Positions 39,681 through 49,417 of a stretch of DNA of 60,948 nucleotides are shown piece by piece. A program made the translations under genes and the position numbers. How positions within the stretch are numbered: position 1 is the stretch's first letter; the number at the start of each line of letters is the position of its first letter. This DNA comes from an uncultured Lachnospiraceae bacterium (lineage in GTDB: Bacteria; Bacillota; Clostridia; Lachnospirales; Lachnospiraceae): contig CAKRHP010000018.1 in assembly GCA_934339135.1 (NCBI GenBank), forward strand, positions 1 to 60,948, written 5' to 3'. A model generated the notes under the pieces. That model had not been told where the DNA came from, made no database searches, and worked only from the letters and a program-made list of their open reading frames with translations.

Positions 39681-41666
39681 GTGAAAATAACATTGAAGAA
39701 GTTACACATGGAAAACTTCAAGAAAATAAAGGAGCAGACGATTGAGTTTGGTCATATTACGAGAATCAAAGGAAAGAATGAAGCCGGCAAAACGACGGTT
39801 GTGGATGCGTTTATGTGGTGCCTTTTTAACAAGGACAGTAAAGGAAACACGGATTTTGCTATCCGACCATTGGATGTATCGGGGAAAAAGATTGATCATA
39901 TCGAGATCAAAGTGGAGCTGTTATTGGATGCAGATGGCAGAGAGTACCAGATTACAAAGGTGCAGAAGCAGAATTGGGTGAAAAAACGTGGTAGTTTGGA
40001 TGTTACGCTCCAGGGGAATGTCAATTCATATGAGATTGATGGAATTCCCAAGAAAGAAAAGGACTACAAAGCATTTGTGGCAAATATCATTGATGAAGAT
40101 CTGTTTCAGTTGCTGACCAATCCGCAGACCTTTGTTAATAAATCCTGGAAAGAGCAGCGTGCAGAGCTAATGAAGATGATTCCTGCTGTGGATAATGATA
40201 TGGTGATTGCAGCTGATCCGGAGGTTCTGTCTGAATTAAACCTTGCACTGTCATTACATACTCCGGAAGATCTGCAGGCAAAATCGAAAAAAGCATTGTC
40301 GGAGTATAAAAAGAAGCAGGTGGAGATCCCAGCGAGGGTTGATGAGGTCAGAAAGTCGATGTCTGATATTGACACAGCTGAACTGGAATTGCAGAAAAAT
40401 GATCTGAAAGAAAAAATAGCAGCTGCGGAAAAGGCAGAAGATGATATGGCAGAGCAGTATGAGACGTTTCGGAGGCAGACGGATCACGTTATGGATCTGA
40501 AATTTAAATTGACAGATATTGAGCGAATTGCCAATGAGGCAAATGTAAAAGAGAAGAATCGGCTCAACGGCCTGCAGATGAAATTGGAATCCGAAATAGA
40601 GAAAAGTAAATCGGTTTTAAAGGTGTTGTATGGAAACAAAGAGGACATTGCCGGGACTATATCTGCTTATGAGAAAAAGAGACTGGAGGCGTTGGATGAA
40701 TGGAAGAAGATCAATGCAGAATGTTACTTTGATGATTCTGTATATGATGAAAAGGACGATCTTTGTCCGACATGTCATCAGAAATTGCCGGATGAACAGA
40801 TTGCCAATAAACATCAGATGTTTGAGGCTGCCAAAAAGGAAAGAAAGCAAAAGTGGCAGGCAGATCATGAGGATCGTTTGGAGAGAATTATAAAAAATGG
40901 AAAGCATTATCAGTCACTTATCACCAGCATGAAAGAAAAACAGGAAAGCAATGTATGGGAAATTTCGGAAGAGGAGAAGAATCTGCATGCAAGAGAGGAT
41001 GAGCTGGTAAAGATCGAAAACGACATTGCAGCACTTCCGGATCATGTAGATCTTTCTGGCAACAAGGAATATCAGCATTTGGTTTCAGAGATTGCAGAAA
41101 AGGAAAAGGCACTGCAGCAGATTAATAGTGTGGCTGAGATGCGACAGCAGTTGAAGATTCGAAAGACTGGTTTGAAAGATGAGCTTGCCATTGTGGAAAA
41201 GCAGATTATGGCAGCCGACAACGGCGATAAAGAGGAACGTATTGAGCAACTGGAGGCAGAAATGCGTGAAATTGCCCAAAATGTTGCAGATGAGGAAAAG
41301 ATGCTTTACCTGTTGGAACAGTTTATGAAGGCCAAAATGATGATCATATCAAAAATGGTCAATGAAAAATTTGGAATTGTAAGCTGGAAATTATTTGATA
41401 AGCAGGTTAATGGTGCTGTGGTGGAATGCTGCGAGTGTACATATAAGGGAGTTGGGATTAATAAGGATCTGAACAACGGTCACAGAGTTGTGGCGGGGCT
41501 GGATATTATTCGGACATTATCTAAGCTGCACAATGTGTATGCGCCGATTTTTGTGGATAACGCCGAAGCGGTCAATGATTTTAATTATCCGGGAATGGAA
41601 ACGCAGATGATTTTGTTGAAGGTGTCAGAGGACGACGAGTTAAAAGTGGAAAGAGAGGAAATGTAA
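39681..41666 (+). CDS. SbcC/RecN-like SMC-type ATPase
   Basis: The 661-residue protein has Walker A in RIKGKNEAGKTTVVDAFMWC (about residues 28-47), two long coiled coils and a zinc hook CPTCHQKLP near residue 364 in the middle. The C-terminal half carries the VAGLDIIRTLSK signature-like helix and Walker B at YAPIFVDNAEAV. This is the SbcC-type DNA-end processing ATPase found before Bet/RecT in phage recombination operons. No SbcD nuclease is adjacent; the MBL protein at 42828 may serve. Confidence 0.88.
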   Translation: MKITLKKLHMENFKKIKEQTIEFGHITRIKGKNEAGKTTVVDAFMWCLFNKDSKGNTDFAIRPLDVSGKKIDHIEIKVELLLDADGREYQITKVQKQNWVKKRGSLDVTLQGNVNSYEIDGIPKKEKDYKAFVANIIDEDLFQLLTNPQTFVNKSWKEQRAELMKMIPAVDNDMVIAADPEVLSELNLALSLHTPEDLQAKSKKALSEYKKKQVEIPARVDEVRKSMSDIDTAELELQKNDLKEKIAAAEKAEDDMAEQYETFRRQTDHVMDLKFKLTDIERIANEANVKEKNRLNGLQMKLESEIEKSKSVLKVLYGNKEDIAGTISAYEKKRLEALDEWKKINAECYFDDSVYDEKDDLCPTCHQKLPDEQIANKHQMFEAAKKERKQKWQADHEDRLERIIKNGKHYQSLITSMKEKQESNVWEISEEEKNLHAREDELVKIENDIAALPDHVDLSGNKEYQHLVSEIAEKEKALQQINSVAEMRQQLKIRKTGLKDELAIVEKQIMAADNGDKEERIEQLEAEMREIAQNVADEEKMLYLLEQFMKAKMMIISKMVNEKFGIVSWKLFDKQVNGAVVECCECTYKGVGINKDLNNGHRVVAGLDIIRTLSKLHNVYAPIFVDNAEAVNDFNYPGMETQMILLKVSEDDELKVEREEM

Positions 41667-41667
41667 A

Positions 41668-42042
41668 ATGGTAAAAGTAAAAATTGAGGTAAATGGAGAA
41701 GAAAAACAGGTCATTACAGGAGATATGGTTAATGCTGTAGTTTTGGATGAGAAAGGTTGCAAAGTTGCACTTGTGAACAGTCCATCACGGGATGAAATTG
41801 AATCTCTTAAATTTGTGAAATCACTGGTGTATTTGGTAGAGAATGCAATTAAAGCGTTTGCGCATGATGATCGGATAGTGCAGGATATGCTTCATATGTG
41901 TTTTGCAATAGAAATGAAACAGGCAGAGGAAGCCCGGTGTAAGAAAGAATCCCAAGAAGAAAAGTGGGATAGTAAACAGGATGCAGAGCATTATGGAATC
42001 AATGATTTGCTCAAAATTTTGAGAAAGGTGGTTAAAGATTAA
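41668..42042 (+). CDS. Phage protein between ATPase and Bet
   Basis: 124 residues, beginning MVKVKIEVNGEEKQVITGDM, with a helical middle and charged tail. It starts one base after the ATPase stop and ends overlapping the Bet start, so it belongs to the recombination operon. No family recognised. Confidence 0.7.
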   Translation: MVKVKIEVNGEEKQVITGDMVNAVVLDEKGCKVALVNSPSRDEIESLKFVKSLVYLVENAIKAFAHDDRIVQDMLHMCFAIEMKQAEEARCKKESQEEKWDSKQDAEHYGINDLLKILRKVVKD

Positions 42043-42818
42043 TGGCAGCAGAAAAGGACAAGAAAGAATTAAAGGTTGTGGAGTACGAAGCAAACGGTGA
42101 AATAGTAAAGTTATCTACCAGTATGATCAGAAAATATCTTGTCAGTGGTGGTGGAAATGTAACGGATCAGGAAGTAATGATGTTTTTATCATTATGCAGA
42201 TATCAGCACTTGAATCCATTTCTGAAAGACGCATATCTGGTGAAATATGGATCTTCTCCGGCTGCAATGGTTACAGGTAAGGAAGTGTTTACCAAAAGAG
42301 CCAATGCTACGCCGAATTATGAGGGAAAAGAAGCTGGAGTTATTGTTGTATCCAAGGATGGAAACTTAATAGAGCGAGAGGGTTGTTTTGTACTGGACAG
42401 CGAGACTTTGGTTGGCGGCTGGGCAAGAGTACATATTAAGGGGAGAAATCCGGAATATCAATCTGTAGCATTTAATGAGTATGCAGGGAGAAAGAAGGAT
42501 GGAACACTGAATAGCCAGTGGGCAGGAAAACCGGCCACAATGATCCGGAAAGTTGCTGTGGTACAAGCACTGAGGGAGGCATTTCCAGAGACATTTCAGG
42601 GGCTTTATGCACAGGAAGAAATGGCGGAAGCATCAGATGTGCAACTGGATGCGCAGGAGATTGTTGCAAAAGAGCTTGTTGAAAGTGCCAATTCTGTTGA
42701 ATTTGAAGAGCCTGCTACAGATGAGATTGAAGTTGAGGTTGTTGAGGGCAAAGCAGTGGAATCAGATGGCTCTGATGTAGAAATCGAGGAAGAGGTGCCG
42801 GACTTTATGAAAGGATGA
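42042..42818 (+). CDS. bet: Bet/RecT single-strand annealing protein
   Basis: The 258-residue protein has the Bet core (VTDQEVMMFLSLCRYQHLNP, FLKDAYLVKYGSSPAAMVTG, then KKDGTLNSQWAGKPATMIRK and AVVQALREAFPETFQGLYAQ). It anneals complementary single strands during phage recombination and replication. An acidic tail resembles an SSB-like interaction end. SSB is encoded 740 bases on. Confidence 0.92.
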   Translation: MAAEKDKKELKVVEYEANGEIVKLSTSMIRKYLVSGGGNVTDQEVMMFLSLCRYQHLNPFLKDAYLVKYGSSPAAMVTGKEVFTKRANATPNYEGKEAGVIVVSKDGNLIEREGCFVLDSETLVGGWARVHIKGRNPEYQSVAFNEYAGRKKDGTLNSQWAGKPATMIRKVAVVQALREAFPETFQGLYAQEEMAEASDVQLDAQEIVAKELVESANSVEFEEPATDEIEVEVVEGKAVESDGSDVEIEEEVPDFMKG

Positions 42819-42827
42819 TGGATCAAT

Positions 42828-43544
42828 ATGAAATTGAGGTGTTTAGGCAGTGGCAGCAGTGGAAATTGTTATCTGCTGACTGCTGGCAACGGTGAAACCT
42901 TGATCATAGATCCTGGTGTGCAAATCAAGAAAATAAAGCGGACCATTAATTGGAATATTTCGTGTGTGGTGGGTGCTGTATGTACTCATCATCATGTGGA
43001 TCATGCGAAGTCTGTTAAGGACCTGGAGCAAATGGGAATTTCAGTATTTAAGCCATATGAGAGTCCAAAACCTATGAGTACTGGAAGTCTGGGCTGGACC
43101 ATACAAGGTTTTGAATTAACTGACAAGACTGGAAAATTCATGCATACGAACGCAGATGGATCGGAGTGTCCCTGCTATGGATTTTTGATTTCACATCCGG
43201 AGATGGGACGGCTGTTGTATATCACAGACACAGAGCTGGTCAAGTGGCGATTCAAAAATGTCAATCAGATTTTAGTGGAAGCAAATTACTCAAAAGAAAT
43301 CATACAACAGGAAAATCCCAATTATGAGCATGTATGCCGGGGGCATATGGAGTTGGGGACAACATTGGAGTTTCTGAAAGTCAACAAAGGTCAGGATCTT
43401 CGGAATGTAGTCCTGTTACATTTGAGTGACAACAATTCCGATGCAGAGATGTTTGCTGCACAGGCAAAGGAAGTAGTAGGCATGGCAGATGTTTATGTTG
43501 CTGATAAGGAAATGGAGATTGAACTGAATAAGGATCCGTTTTAG
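42828..43544 (+). CDS. Metallo-beta-lactamase-fold hydrolase (putative nuclease)
   Basis: 238 residues with MKLRCLGSGSSGNCYLLTAG and the metal motif THHHVDHAKS (HxHxDH) near residue 53, a further Asp in YITDTELVKW and a late His in VLLHLSDNNSD. MBL-fold proteins of this type (YycJ/WalJ-like) can act as 5' exonucleases. In this operon it may supply the ends that Bet anneals. The nuclease role is inferred. Confidence 0.85.
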   Translation: MKLRCLGSGSSGNCYLLTAGNGETLIIDPGVQIKKIKRTINWNISCVVGAVCTHHHVDHAKSVKDLEQMGISVFKPYESPKPMSTGSLGWTIQGFELTDKTGKFMHTNADGSECPCYGFLISHPEMGRLLYITDTELVKWRFKNVNQILVEANYSKEIIQQENPNYEHVCRGHMELGTTLEFLKVNKGQDLRNVVLLHLSDNNSDAEMFAAQAKEVVGMADVYVADKEMEIELNKDPF

Positions 43545-43559
43545 GAAAGGAAAAAGTAT

Positions 43560-44012
43560 ATGAACAAAGTAATTTTAATGGGCAGACTGACCCGTGATCC
43601 GGAGATCAGATATGCAAACAATGAGAATAACACCTGCATTGCTAATTATACATTGGCAGTTGATCGCAGGTTTAAGCGTCAGGGAGATGAGCAGACAGCA
43701 GATTTTATTCGATGTGTTGCAATGGGCAGAGGTGGAGAGTTTGCGGAGAAGTACCTGCATCAGGGAATAAAAATTGTTGTCACAGGTCGCATTCAGACAG
43801 GGAGTTACACAAATAAAGATGGTCAGCGTATCTATACAACAGATGTTGTCGTAGAGGAGCAGGAGTTTGCCGAGAGCAAAGCGGCAGCAGCACAGAATGG
43901 TAATGGTGGACAGAGTGCTCCACCGGTGCAGTCTGGAGCAGCGAATAATTCCAATGATGATGGATTTATGAATATCCCGAATGGAATTGAAGAGGAGCTG
44001 CCGTTTAATTAA
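43560..44012 (+). CDS. ssb: Single-stranded DNA-binding protein
   Basis: 150 residues: OB-fold (MNKVILMGRLTRDPEIRYAN, TADFIRCVAMGRGGEFAEKY), a Gln/Gly/Asn-rich linker and the acidic C-terminal tip EEELPFN, which recruits partner proteins. Normal length. It protects single strands during phage replication and works with Bet. Confidence 0.95.
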   Translation: MNKVILMGRLTRDPEIRYANNENNTCIANYTLAVDRRFKRQGDEQTADFIRCVAMGRGGEFAEKYLHQGIKIVVTGRIQTGSYTNKDGQRIYTTDVVVEEQEFAESKAAAAQNGNGGQSAPPVQSGAANNSNDDGFMNIPNGIEEELPFN

Positions 44013-44063
44013 ATGGTGTGGGGCCGGCAAAAAGCCGGCTCCGATATGATGAAAGGAGCAGGA

Positions 44064-44687
44064 ATGGTCATATTGGAAGATATGGGACAAAAGGAAGAAA
44101 AACATCTTATTAAAAATAGATGGTTTTATGAAAATGGCATTGAAGTGATCCGGGTACCGCTGCCGGTGGGAGATTATATTATTGCAGATGAAAAGGTAAT
44201 GGATGTACTGGAAAGGAAAGGGCGACGTGGGATGCATCCGAAAAAGATGGATTTCCTTGGTACATATAATGTCAGTGTGGATACCAAAGAGAGTATTGGT
44301 GAGATCATTAACAATATTTGTGGAAAATCGCATGATCGTTTTCGGGACGAGTGTATTCTGGCTCAAAACAACGGTGTGCGGTTGTACATTCTGGTAGAGA
44401 ATGAGGATGGGGTAACTTCCATCGATGATTTATATCAGTGGCAGAATCCACGGCTGCATCGTTATAACAAGATCAGGTATATGCACAATCTTGGAAAATG
44501 GCAGCACATAGCATTGCCTAAACGACCGCCAACAAAAGGTGAAACGCTTGCAAAAGCGATGGTTACCATGGAAAAAGAATATGGAGTACGCTTCCTTTTT
44601 TGTCACCCGGTTCAAGCAGGTGCAAAGGTGGTTGAATTATTGGAGGGTAGTTGTGATGATGACAGAAGAGCAAAAGCTGTTGGTTGA
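44064..44687 (+). CDS. ERCC4-type nuclease-domain protein
   Basis: 207 residues from ATG 44064 behind AAAGGAGCAGG. It carries the ERCC4/XPF nuclease motif VLERKGRRGMHPKKMDF near residue 52 and the preceding VPLPVGDYIIAD. It probably cuts branched or damaged DNA in recombination. The upstream in-frame ATG at 44013 would run through a GCCGGC hairpin and is less likely. Confidence 0.85.
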   Translation: MVILEDMGQKEEKHLIKNRWFYENGIEVIRVPLPVGDYIIADEKVMDVLERKGRRGMHPKKMDFLGTYNVSVDTKESIGEIINNICGKSHDRFRDECILAQNNGVRLYILVENEDGVTSIDDLYQWQNPRLHRYNKIRYMHNLGKWQHIALPKRPPTKGETLAKAMVTMEKEYGVRFLFCHPVQAGAKVVELLEGSCDDDRRAKAVG

Positions 44688-45177
44688 AAATAACCATAAC
44701 CTGATTTATTTTATGATCCACAAAATGAATGAATCAGTAGAAGAGTATTATGATCTGGCTGCGATCGCACTTTGCAAGGCAGCTATAAATTACCGACCAG
44801 ATAACGGATCTTTTGCAAATTTTGCCTGCAGATGCATCAGAAACGAAATTCTATTGGACCATAGGGCAAGAATGATGCCCAAGCGTTGGATGAATGAATA
44901 TTTGATCAGTTATGATGCGCCGGCTCTTGTCCAAAATGAAGATGGGAAAGAAATCACTCTTCTTGAGCAGCTTAAGTCTTTTGAATCTGTGGAAAATGAA
45001 GCGTTAAGCAGAATTATGTATCTGGAAGTTGTAGAGCAGTTAGGAAAAACAGATAGTAAGGTGTTGCAATTTTTTGAAAAAGGTCTTAAACAACAGGAAA
45101 TTGCGGAAATAATGGGAGTGTCCCAGGCAAACATTTCCAGAGTGAAAAGGCGTGTAGAAAAGATGTTATGTTGTTGA
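44656..45177 (+). CDS. Phage sigma-70-like factor
   Basis: 173 residues with region 2-like helices (MIHKMNESVEEYYDLAAIAL, KAAINYRPDNGSFANFACRC) and a region 4 helix-turn-helix (KGLKQQEIAEIMGVSQANIS). It may direct host RNA polymerase to phage middle or late promoters, such as the repeated TTCACA elements. The start is behind GGAGGG; ATG 44656 or 44659. Confidence 0.85.
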   Translation: MMTEEQKLLVENNHNLIYFMIHKMNESVEEYYDLAAIALCKAAINYRPDNGSFANFACRCIRNEILLDHRARMMPKRWMNEYLISYDAPALVQNEDGKEITLLEQLKSFESVENEALSRIMYLEVVEQLGKTDSKVLQFFEKGLKQQEIAEIMGVSQANISRVKRRVEKMLCC

Positions 45178-45189
45178 TGGGAGGAGAAC

Positions 45190-45750
45190 ATGAGTGACAG
45201 ACGTGCGGCGGTGCGCCGGGAGAGGAAAGAACGATTAAAAGCGGAAAAAAGAAAAGCACCAGATGCAGAAATAAAAAGAGCAGCAGAACGGGGAAAACTC
45301 GATGGCAGAACAATAGCCTTCTGCGTGATTGCCAATCTATTATATGATCTGCATGAATTCCGCAGGAAAAGGATTGAGATTTTCTTGCAGAAATGTAACA
45401 AGGAGGCAACGCGATTTGATCAGGAGGGACTGCAGTTTGTCTTAAAATCTTATGCAGATAAATTGATTGCAAAGATTAACAATGCGGATGTTGTGCAGAA
45501 ACCTAAAAGTATAGAGGAGCAGATCTATCTTAATACGCGGGATGATTTCTATGTGTCGTCTATTGCATTGATGCTGGCGGTATTAAATGATGACTATGGT
45601 ATGGCGTCTAATATGAAAAATACCGGCAGATTAGACACGATTATGGAGTATTGCACGAATGAGTATATAAAACTGCAGTTAGATCCGGGGAAATATACAC
45701 CGGAGTGGTATGTAGAACAAACACGCGAAAAGACAGGATTGAGTTTATAA
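45190..45750 (+). CDS. Phage protein of unknown function, basic N-terminus
   Basis: 186 residues; the first 35 are strongly basic (DRRAAVRRERKERLKAEKRK). A helical domain follows. Starts behind GGGAGGAG, 12 bases after the sigma-like gene. No family recognised; its place before the helicase-methyltransferase suggests a DNA-related role. Confidence 0.7.
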   Translation: MSDRRAAVRRERKERLKAEKRKAPDAEIKRAAERGKLDGRTIAFCVIANLLYDLHEFRRKRIEIFLQKCNKEATRFDQEGLQFVLKSYADKLIAKINNADVVQKPKSIEEQIYLNTRDDFYVSSIALMLAVLNDDYGMASNMKNTGRLDTIMEYCTNEYIKLQLDPGKYTPEWYVEQTREKTGLSL

Positions 45751-45809
45751 AAGCGGAAAGGAGTCGGAACTCTGGCCAGAGTGAAGATGCATCGGTTCCT
45801 TTCGGGATT

Positions 45810-48311
45810 ATGACATATTTAGAATTTTTAAAAACAAAAATAGAACTGGCAACAGAAAGTGGTTTTGAAGTGGATAGAAATCTGATCAATCCGGCATTAA
45901 AACCACATCAAAAGGATGCAGTTGCCTGGGCGTTAAAGGGCGGCAGGCGTGCACTATTTGAAGCATTTGGTCTGGGAAAAACCGTGCAGGAAATTGAATT
46001 CTGTCATCAGGCTGCAGATCATGAAGCGGGCAGGGCATTAATCGTTTTGCCGTTGGGAGTAAAACAGGAGTTTACGAGAGATGCTGTGAAAATTCTTGGT
46101 TATGAACGGCCAGAATACTGCAGGACGATGGATGAGGTAGAGAAATCAACAGCACAGATCATATTGACCAATTATGAAAGAGTACGGGATGGGGATATAC
46201 GGCCGGATTACTTCGTGGCCACATCACTGGATGAAGCCAGTGTTCTTCGCAGCTTTGGAAGTAAAACGTACCAGACGTTTTTGAATAAATTTAAGGGAGT
46301 GCCGTATAAGCTGGTAGCTACGGCAACTCCTTCTCCAAACAAATACAAAGAACTGATCCATTATGCCGGATATCTGGAAGTGATGGATACCGGGCAGGCG
46401 TTGACGAGATTTTTCCAGAGGGACAGCACGAAAGCGAACAACCTTACGCTGTATCCAAATCAGGAAGATGAGTTTTGGTTGTGGGTTAGCAGTTGGGCGT
46501 TATTTATTACGAAGCCCTCAGATGTCAATCAGACATATTCAGATAAGGGATATGATCTGCCACCGCTCATTGTCAATTGGCATGAGCTTCCGGTGGAATA
46601 TGGAAAAGCAGAAGACAGCGATGGCCAGATGACATTATTTACAGAAGCGGCAGCAGGACTGAAAGAGGCTGCCAGAGTAAAAGGGGAAAGTGTAAATGCC
46701 CGTGTAAGTAAGATGGTGGAAATTGTCAATAAATCACCAGAGGATCATTTTGTCCTTTGGCATGACAGAGAATCCGAACGTCATGCAATTAAAAAGGCAT
46801 TGCCGGAGACGGTGGATATTTATGGATCTCAGGATTATGAAGTCAGAGAACAGCGTGTTATTGATTTTTCCGAGGGTCGAACAAGATTATTTGCCACCAA
46901 GAAATCATTATCTGGTTCCGGCTGTAATTTTCAGAAGTATTGCCATCGGGAGATCTTTCTTGGAATTGATTTTGAATTTAATGATTTTATTCAGGCGATT
47001 CACCGGTGTTACCGCTTTTTGCAGCAAGAACCGGTTGTAATAGATATCATTTATATGGAAAGTGAGCGGCATATCAAAGAGATTCTGTTGGAAAAATGGA
47101 AGAATCATAACCATATGGTGAAAAAAATGACAGATATTGTCAGAATGTATGGACTGGGTGGCAATGGAATGGTATATGCAATGAAAAGAAAGATGGGGGT
47201 TGAAACTGTGAAGGTCGAAGGGAAAAACTGGACAGCGGTCAATGATGATTGTGTAGAAGAAGTGAAGCGAATGGAAGATAACAGTGTTGGGCTGATTCAT
47301 ACGTCGATCCCTTTTGGTAATCATTATGAGTATTCAGCAAATTACAATGATTTTGGACACAATAAAGATACTTTGAGATTTTTTGAGCAGATGGATTTTT
47401 TGACACCGGAACTCTTCAGAGTTTTACAGCCCGGCCGGGTAGCTGCAATTCATGTAAAAGACAGAGTGTTGTTTGGAAATGCTACTGGCACAGGAATGCC
47501 AACGATTGAGCCATTTCATGCACAATGTATCAGTCATTATATGAAACACGGTTTTCAATATTTTGGAATGATCACGGTAGTTACGGATGTGGTTCGTGAG
47601 AATAATCAGACATACCGTCTTGGATGGACAGAACAGTGTAAAGATGGTTCTAAGATGGGGGTGGGATGTCCTGAGTACATATTGTTATTTAGAAAATTAC
47701 CAACAGACCATTCAAGGGCATATGCCGATGAACCTGTAACAAAATCAAAAGAAGAGTATACAAGAGCGCGGTGGCAGATAGACGCACATGGTTATTGGAG
47801 AAGCTCTGGGGACCGTCTTATGAGTAAAGAGGAATTGAAAGATATTTCAGTTAGCAATTTACAGGCGGTATATAGGAAATATTCCAGGAAATCAGTTTAT
47901 AACTATGATGATCATGTAAAGCTGGCAGAAGAACTGGATAAAGAAGATAAGTTACCAGCTACATTTATGGTGGTTGCTCCGGGCTCATGGAATTTAGGTG
48001 AGGTATGGGATGATATCAATCGGATGCGTACATTAAATACCACACAAAGCCGCAGAAGAAAGCAGATGCATGTGTGTCCGTTACAGCTTGATATTGTGGA
48101 GCGAATTATCAATCGTTATAGCAATGAGGGAGATCTTGTGCTGGATCCGTTTGGCGGTTTAATGACGGTGCCAATGACTGCTGTAAAGATGGATCGAAAA
48201 GGATATGGTATTGAACTTAGTCCGGAGTATTTCCGGGATGGAGTTGGATACCTGAAGGAAATAGAACGGGACAAGGAGACACCGACATTATTTGATTTTT
48301 TGGAGGTGTAA
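45810..48311 (+). CDS. Fused SNF2-type helicase and DNA methyltransferase
   Basis: The 833-residue protein combines two enzymes. Residues 35-455 are a superfamily 2 helicase: FEAFGLGKTVQEIEF (Walker A), SLDEASVLRS (motif II variant of DEAH) and a C-terminal helicase half. Residues 475-833 form an amino-methyltransferase with TSIPFGNHYEYSANYNDFGH (motif IV variant) and LDPFGGLMTVPMTAV (SAM site). Fusions of this kind are known in phages and would modify phage DNA. ATG 45810 has a weak ribosome site; the frame is open further upstream across a palindrome (ACTCTGGCCAGAGT). Confidence 0.85.
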   Translation: MTYLEFLKTKIELATESGFEVDRNLINPALKPHQKDAVAWALKGGRRALFEAFGLGKTVQEIEFCHQAADHEAGRALIVLPLGVKQEFTRDAVKILGYERPEYCRTMDEVEKSTAQIILTNYERVRDGDIRPDYFVATSLDEASVLRSFGSKTYQTFLNKFKGVPYKLVATATPSPNKYKELIHYAGYLEVMDTGQALTRFFQRDSTKANNLTLYPNQEDEFWLWVSSWALFITKPSDVNQTYSDKGYDLPPLIVNWHELPVEYGKAEDSDGQMTLFTEAAAGLKEAARVKGESVNARVSKMVEIVNKSPEDHFVLWHDRESERHAIKKALPETVDIYGSQDYEVREQRVIDFSEGRTRLFATKKSLSGSGCNFQKYCHREIFLGIDFEFNDFIQAIHRCYRFLQQEPVVIDIIYMESERHIKEILLEKWKNHNHMVKKMTDIVRMYGLGGNGMVYAMKRKMGVETVKVEGKNWTAVNDDCVEEVKRMEDNSVGLIHTSIPFGNHYEYSANYNDFGHNKDTLRFFEQMDFLTPELFRVLQPGRVAAIHVKDRVLFGNATGTGMPTIEPFHAQCISHYMKHGFQYFGMITVVTDVVRENNQTYRLGWTEQCKDGSKMGVGCPEYILLFRKLPTDHSRAYADEPVTKSKEEYTRARWQIDAHGYWRSSGDRLMSKEELKDISVSNLQAVYRKYSRKSVYNYDDHVKLAEELDKEDKLPATFMVVAPGSWNLGEVWDDINRMRTLNTTQSRRRKQMHVCPLQLDIVERIINRYSNEGDLVLDPFGGLMTVPMTAVKMDRKGYGIELSPEYFRDGVGYLKEIERDKETPTLFDFLEV

Positions 48312-48313
48312 CG

Positions 48314-49417
48314 ATGGAAAATAAAACTTTAGAAGAATACAGAAAGCAAAAGAAAGAAGCACAGCAGAGGTTCAAAGCACAGCAGAATCTCCCTTACGAG
48401 GTGAAAGTGAAGAGAGCTGCGTTACGTGTGCATGACTTTATTGCAGAAATGGACAAAAGATATTGCAATGCTCATGTAAGTGTAGGTGGGCTGGATAGCA
48501 TCACATTACTTCTTTTTATCCGAAAGCTGGGATATGACATACCGGCGATATCGGTATCAGGAGTTGAGGATAAGAGTGTCCAAGCTGTTCATAAGCAGTT
48601 AGGAGTGAACCGGCTTAGATCCTACAAATCAAAAGTAGAAGTATTAAATACCATCGGCTTCCCGGTTATCTCAAAAAGAATAGCCGGTAAAATTGATCTG
48701 CTCCAGCATCCGACAGAAAACAATAAAACCGTGCGCCATGCAATCATAACAGGTGAGTGTGGAGCACAGGGGCATTTTGCAACAAACAGCCGTATGCAAC
48801 TGCCACGAAAGTGGTTACAGTTATTCGCCGGGATGGCAAATGAAGAATATGGCACACATTATCAGACAGCTCCGTTCCAGGTCAGTAATAAATGTTGCTA
48901 TTACCTGAAGGAAAAGCCGTGTGATGACTGGGCGAGAGAACATAATAGCTGGCCGTTTCTTGGGATGATGGCAAGCGAGGGAGGACAACGGGAAGAGGCT
49001 CTTGTGGAGCATGGGTGTAATTATTACGGGAAAACAACTATGAGGTCCGCGCCGTTTGCACCATTTTTGAGACAGGATATTTTACAACTGGCGTTGGATC
49101 TGGAAGTACCGGTGCCGGAAATTTATGGAGAAATAAAGAGAAAACCGGATGGGACTCTTTATACAACAAAAGCACAGCGTACCGGTTGCAGTATGTGCGG
49201 TTTTGGGATACATCTGGAGGAGAGACCGCATCGTTTTGACAGACTCCGAGAAAGAAACGAGAAGGAATGGCACTTTTGGATGTATGAATGCTGTACAGAT
49301 CCGGAGACGGGAGAAAAATATGGCTGGGGAAGAGTACTGGACTGGATCGGGGTAGGCTGGGAAGATGTACCGGCGCAGCAAATCAGTATGTTTGATTATA
49401 TGGAGGGCGAGAGATGA
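48314..49417 (+). CDS. PAPS reductase/PP-loop family protein
   Basis: 367 residues with the PP-loop SVGGLDSITLLLFIRKLG (about residues 56-73) and several Cys pairs (CSMCGFG, CCYYLKEKPC) likely to bind a metal cluster. The family includes PAPS reductases and the DndC sulphur-modification enzyme. In phages its substrate is not known. Position between two methyltransferases supports a role in DNA modification. Overlaps the next gene by four bases. Confidence 0.8.
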   Translation: MENKTLEEYRKQKKEAQQRFKAQQNLPYEVKVKRAALRVHDFIAEMDKRYCNAHVSVGGLDSITLLLFIRKLGYDIPAISVSGVEDKSVQAVHKQLGVNRLRSYKSKVEVLNTIGFPVISKRIAGKIDLLQHPTENNKTVRHAIITGECGAQGHFATNSRMQLPRKWLQLFAGMANEEYGTHYQTAPFQVSNKCCYYLKEKPCDDWAREHNSWPFLGMMASEGGQREEALVEHGCNYYGKTTMRSAPFAPFLRQDILQLALDLEVPVPEIYGEIKRKPDGTLYTTKAQRTGCSMCGFGIHLEERPHRFDRLRERNEKEWHFWMYECCTDPETGEKYGWGRVLDWIGVGWEDVPAQQISMFDYMEGER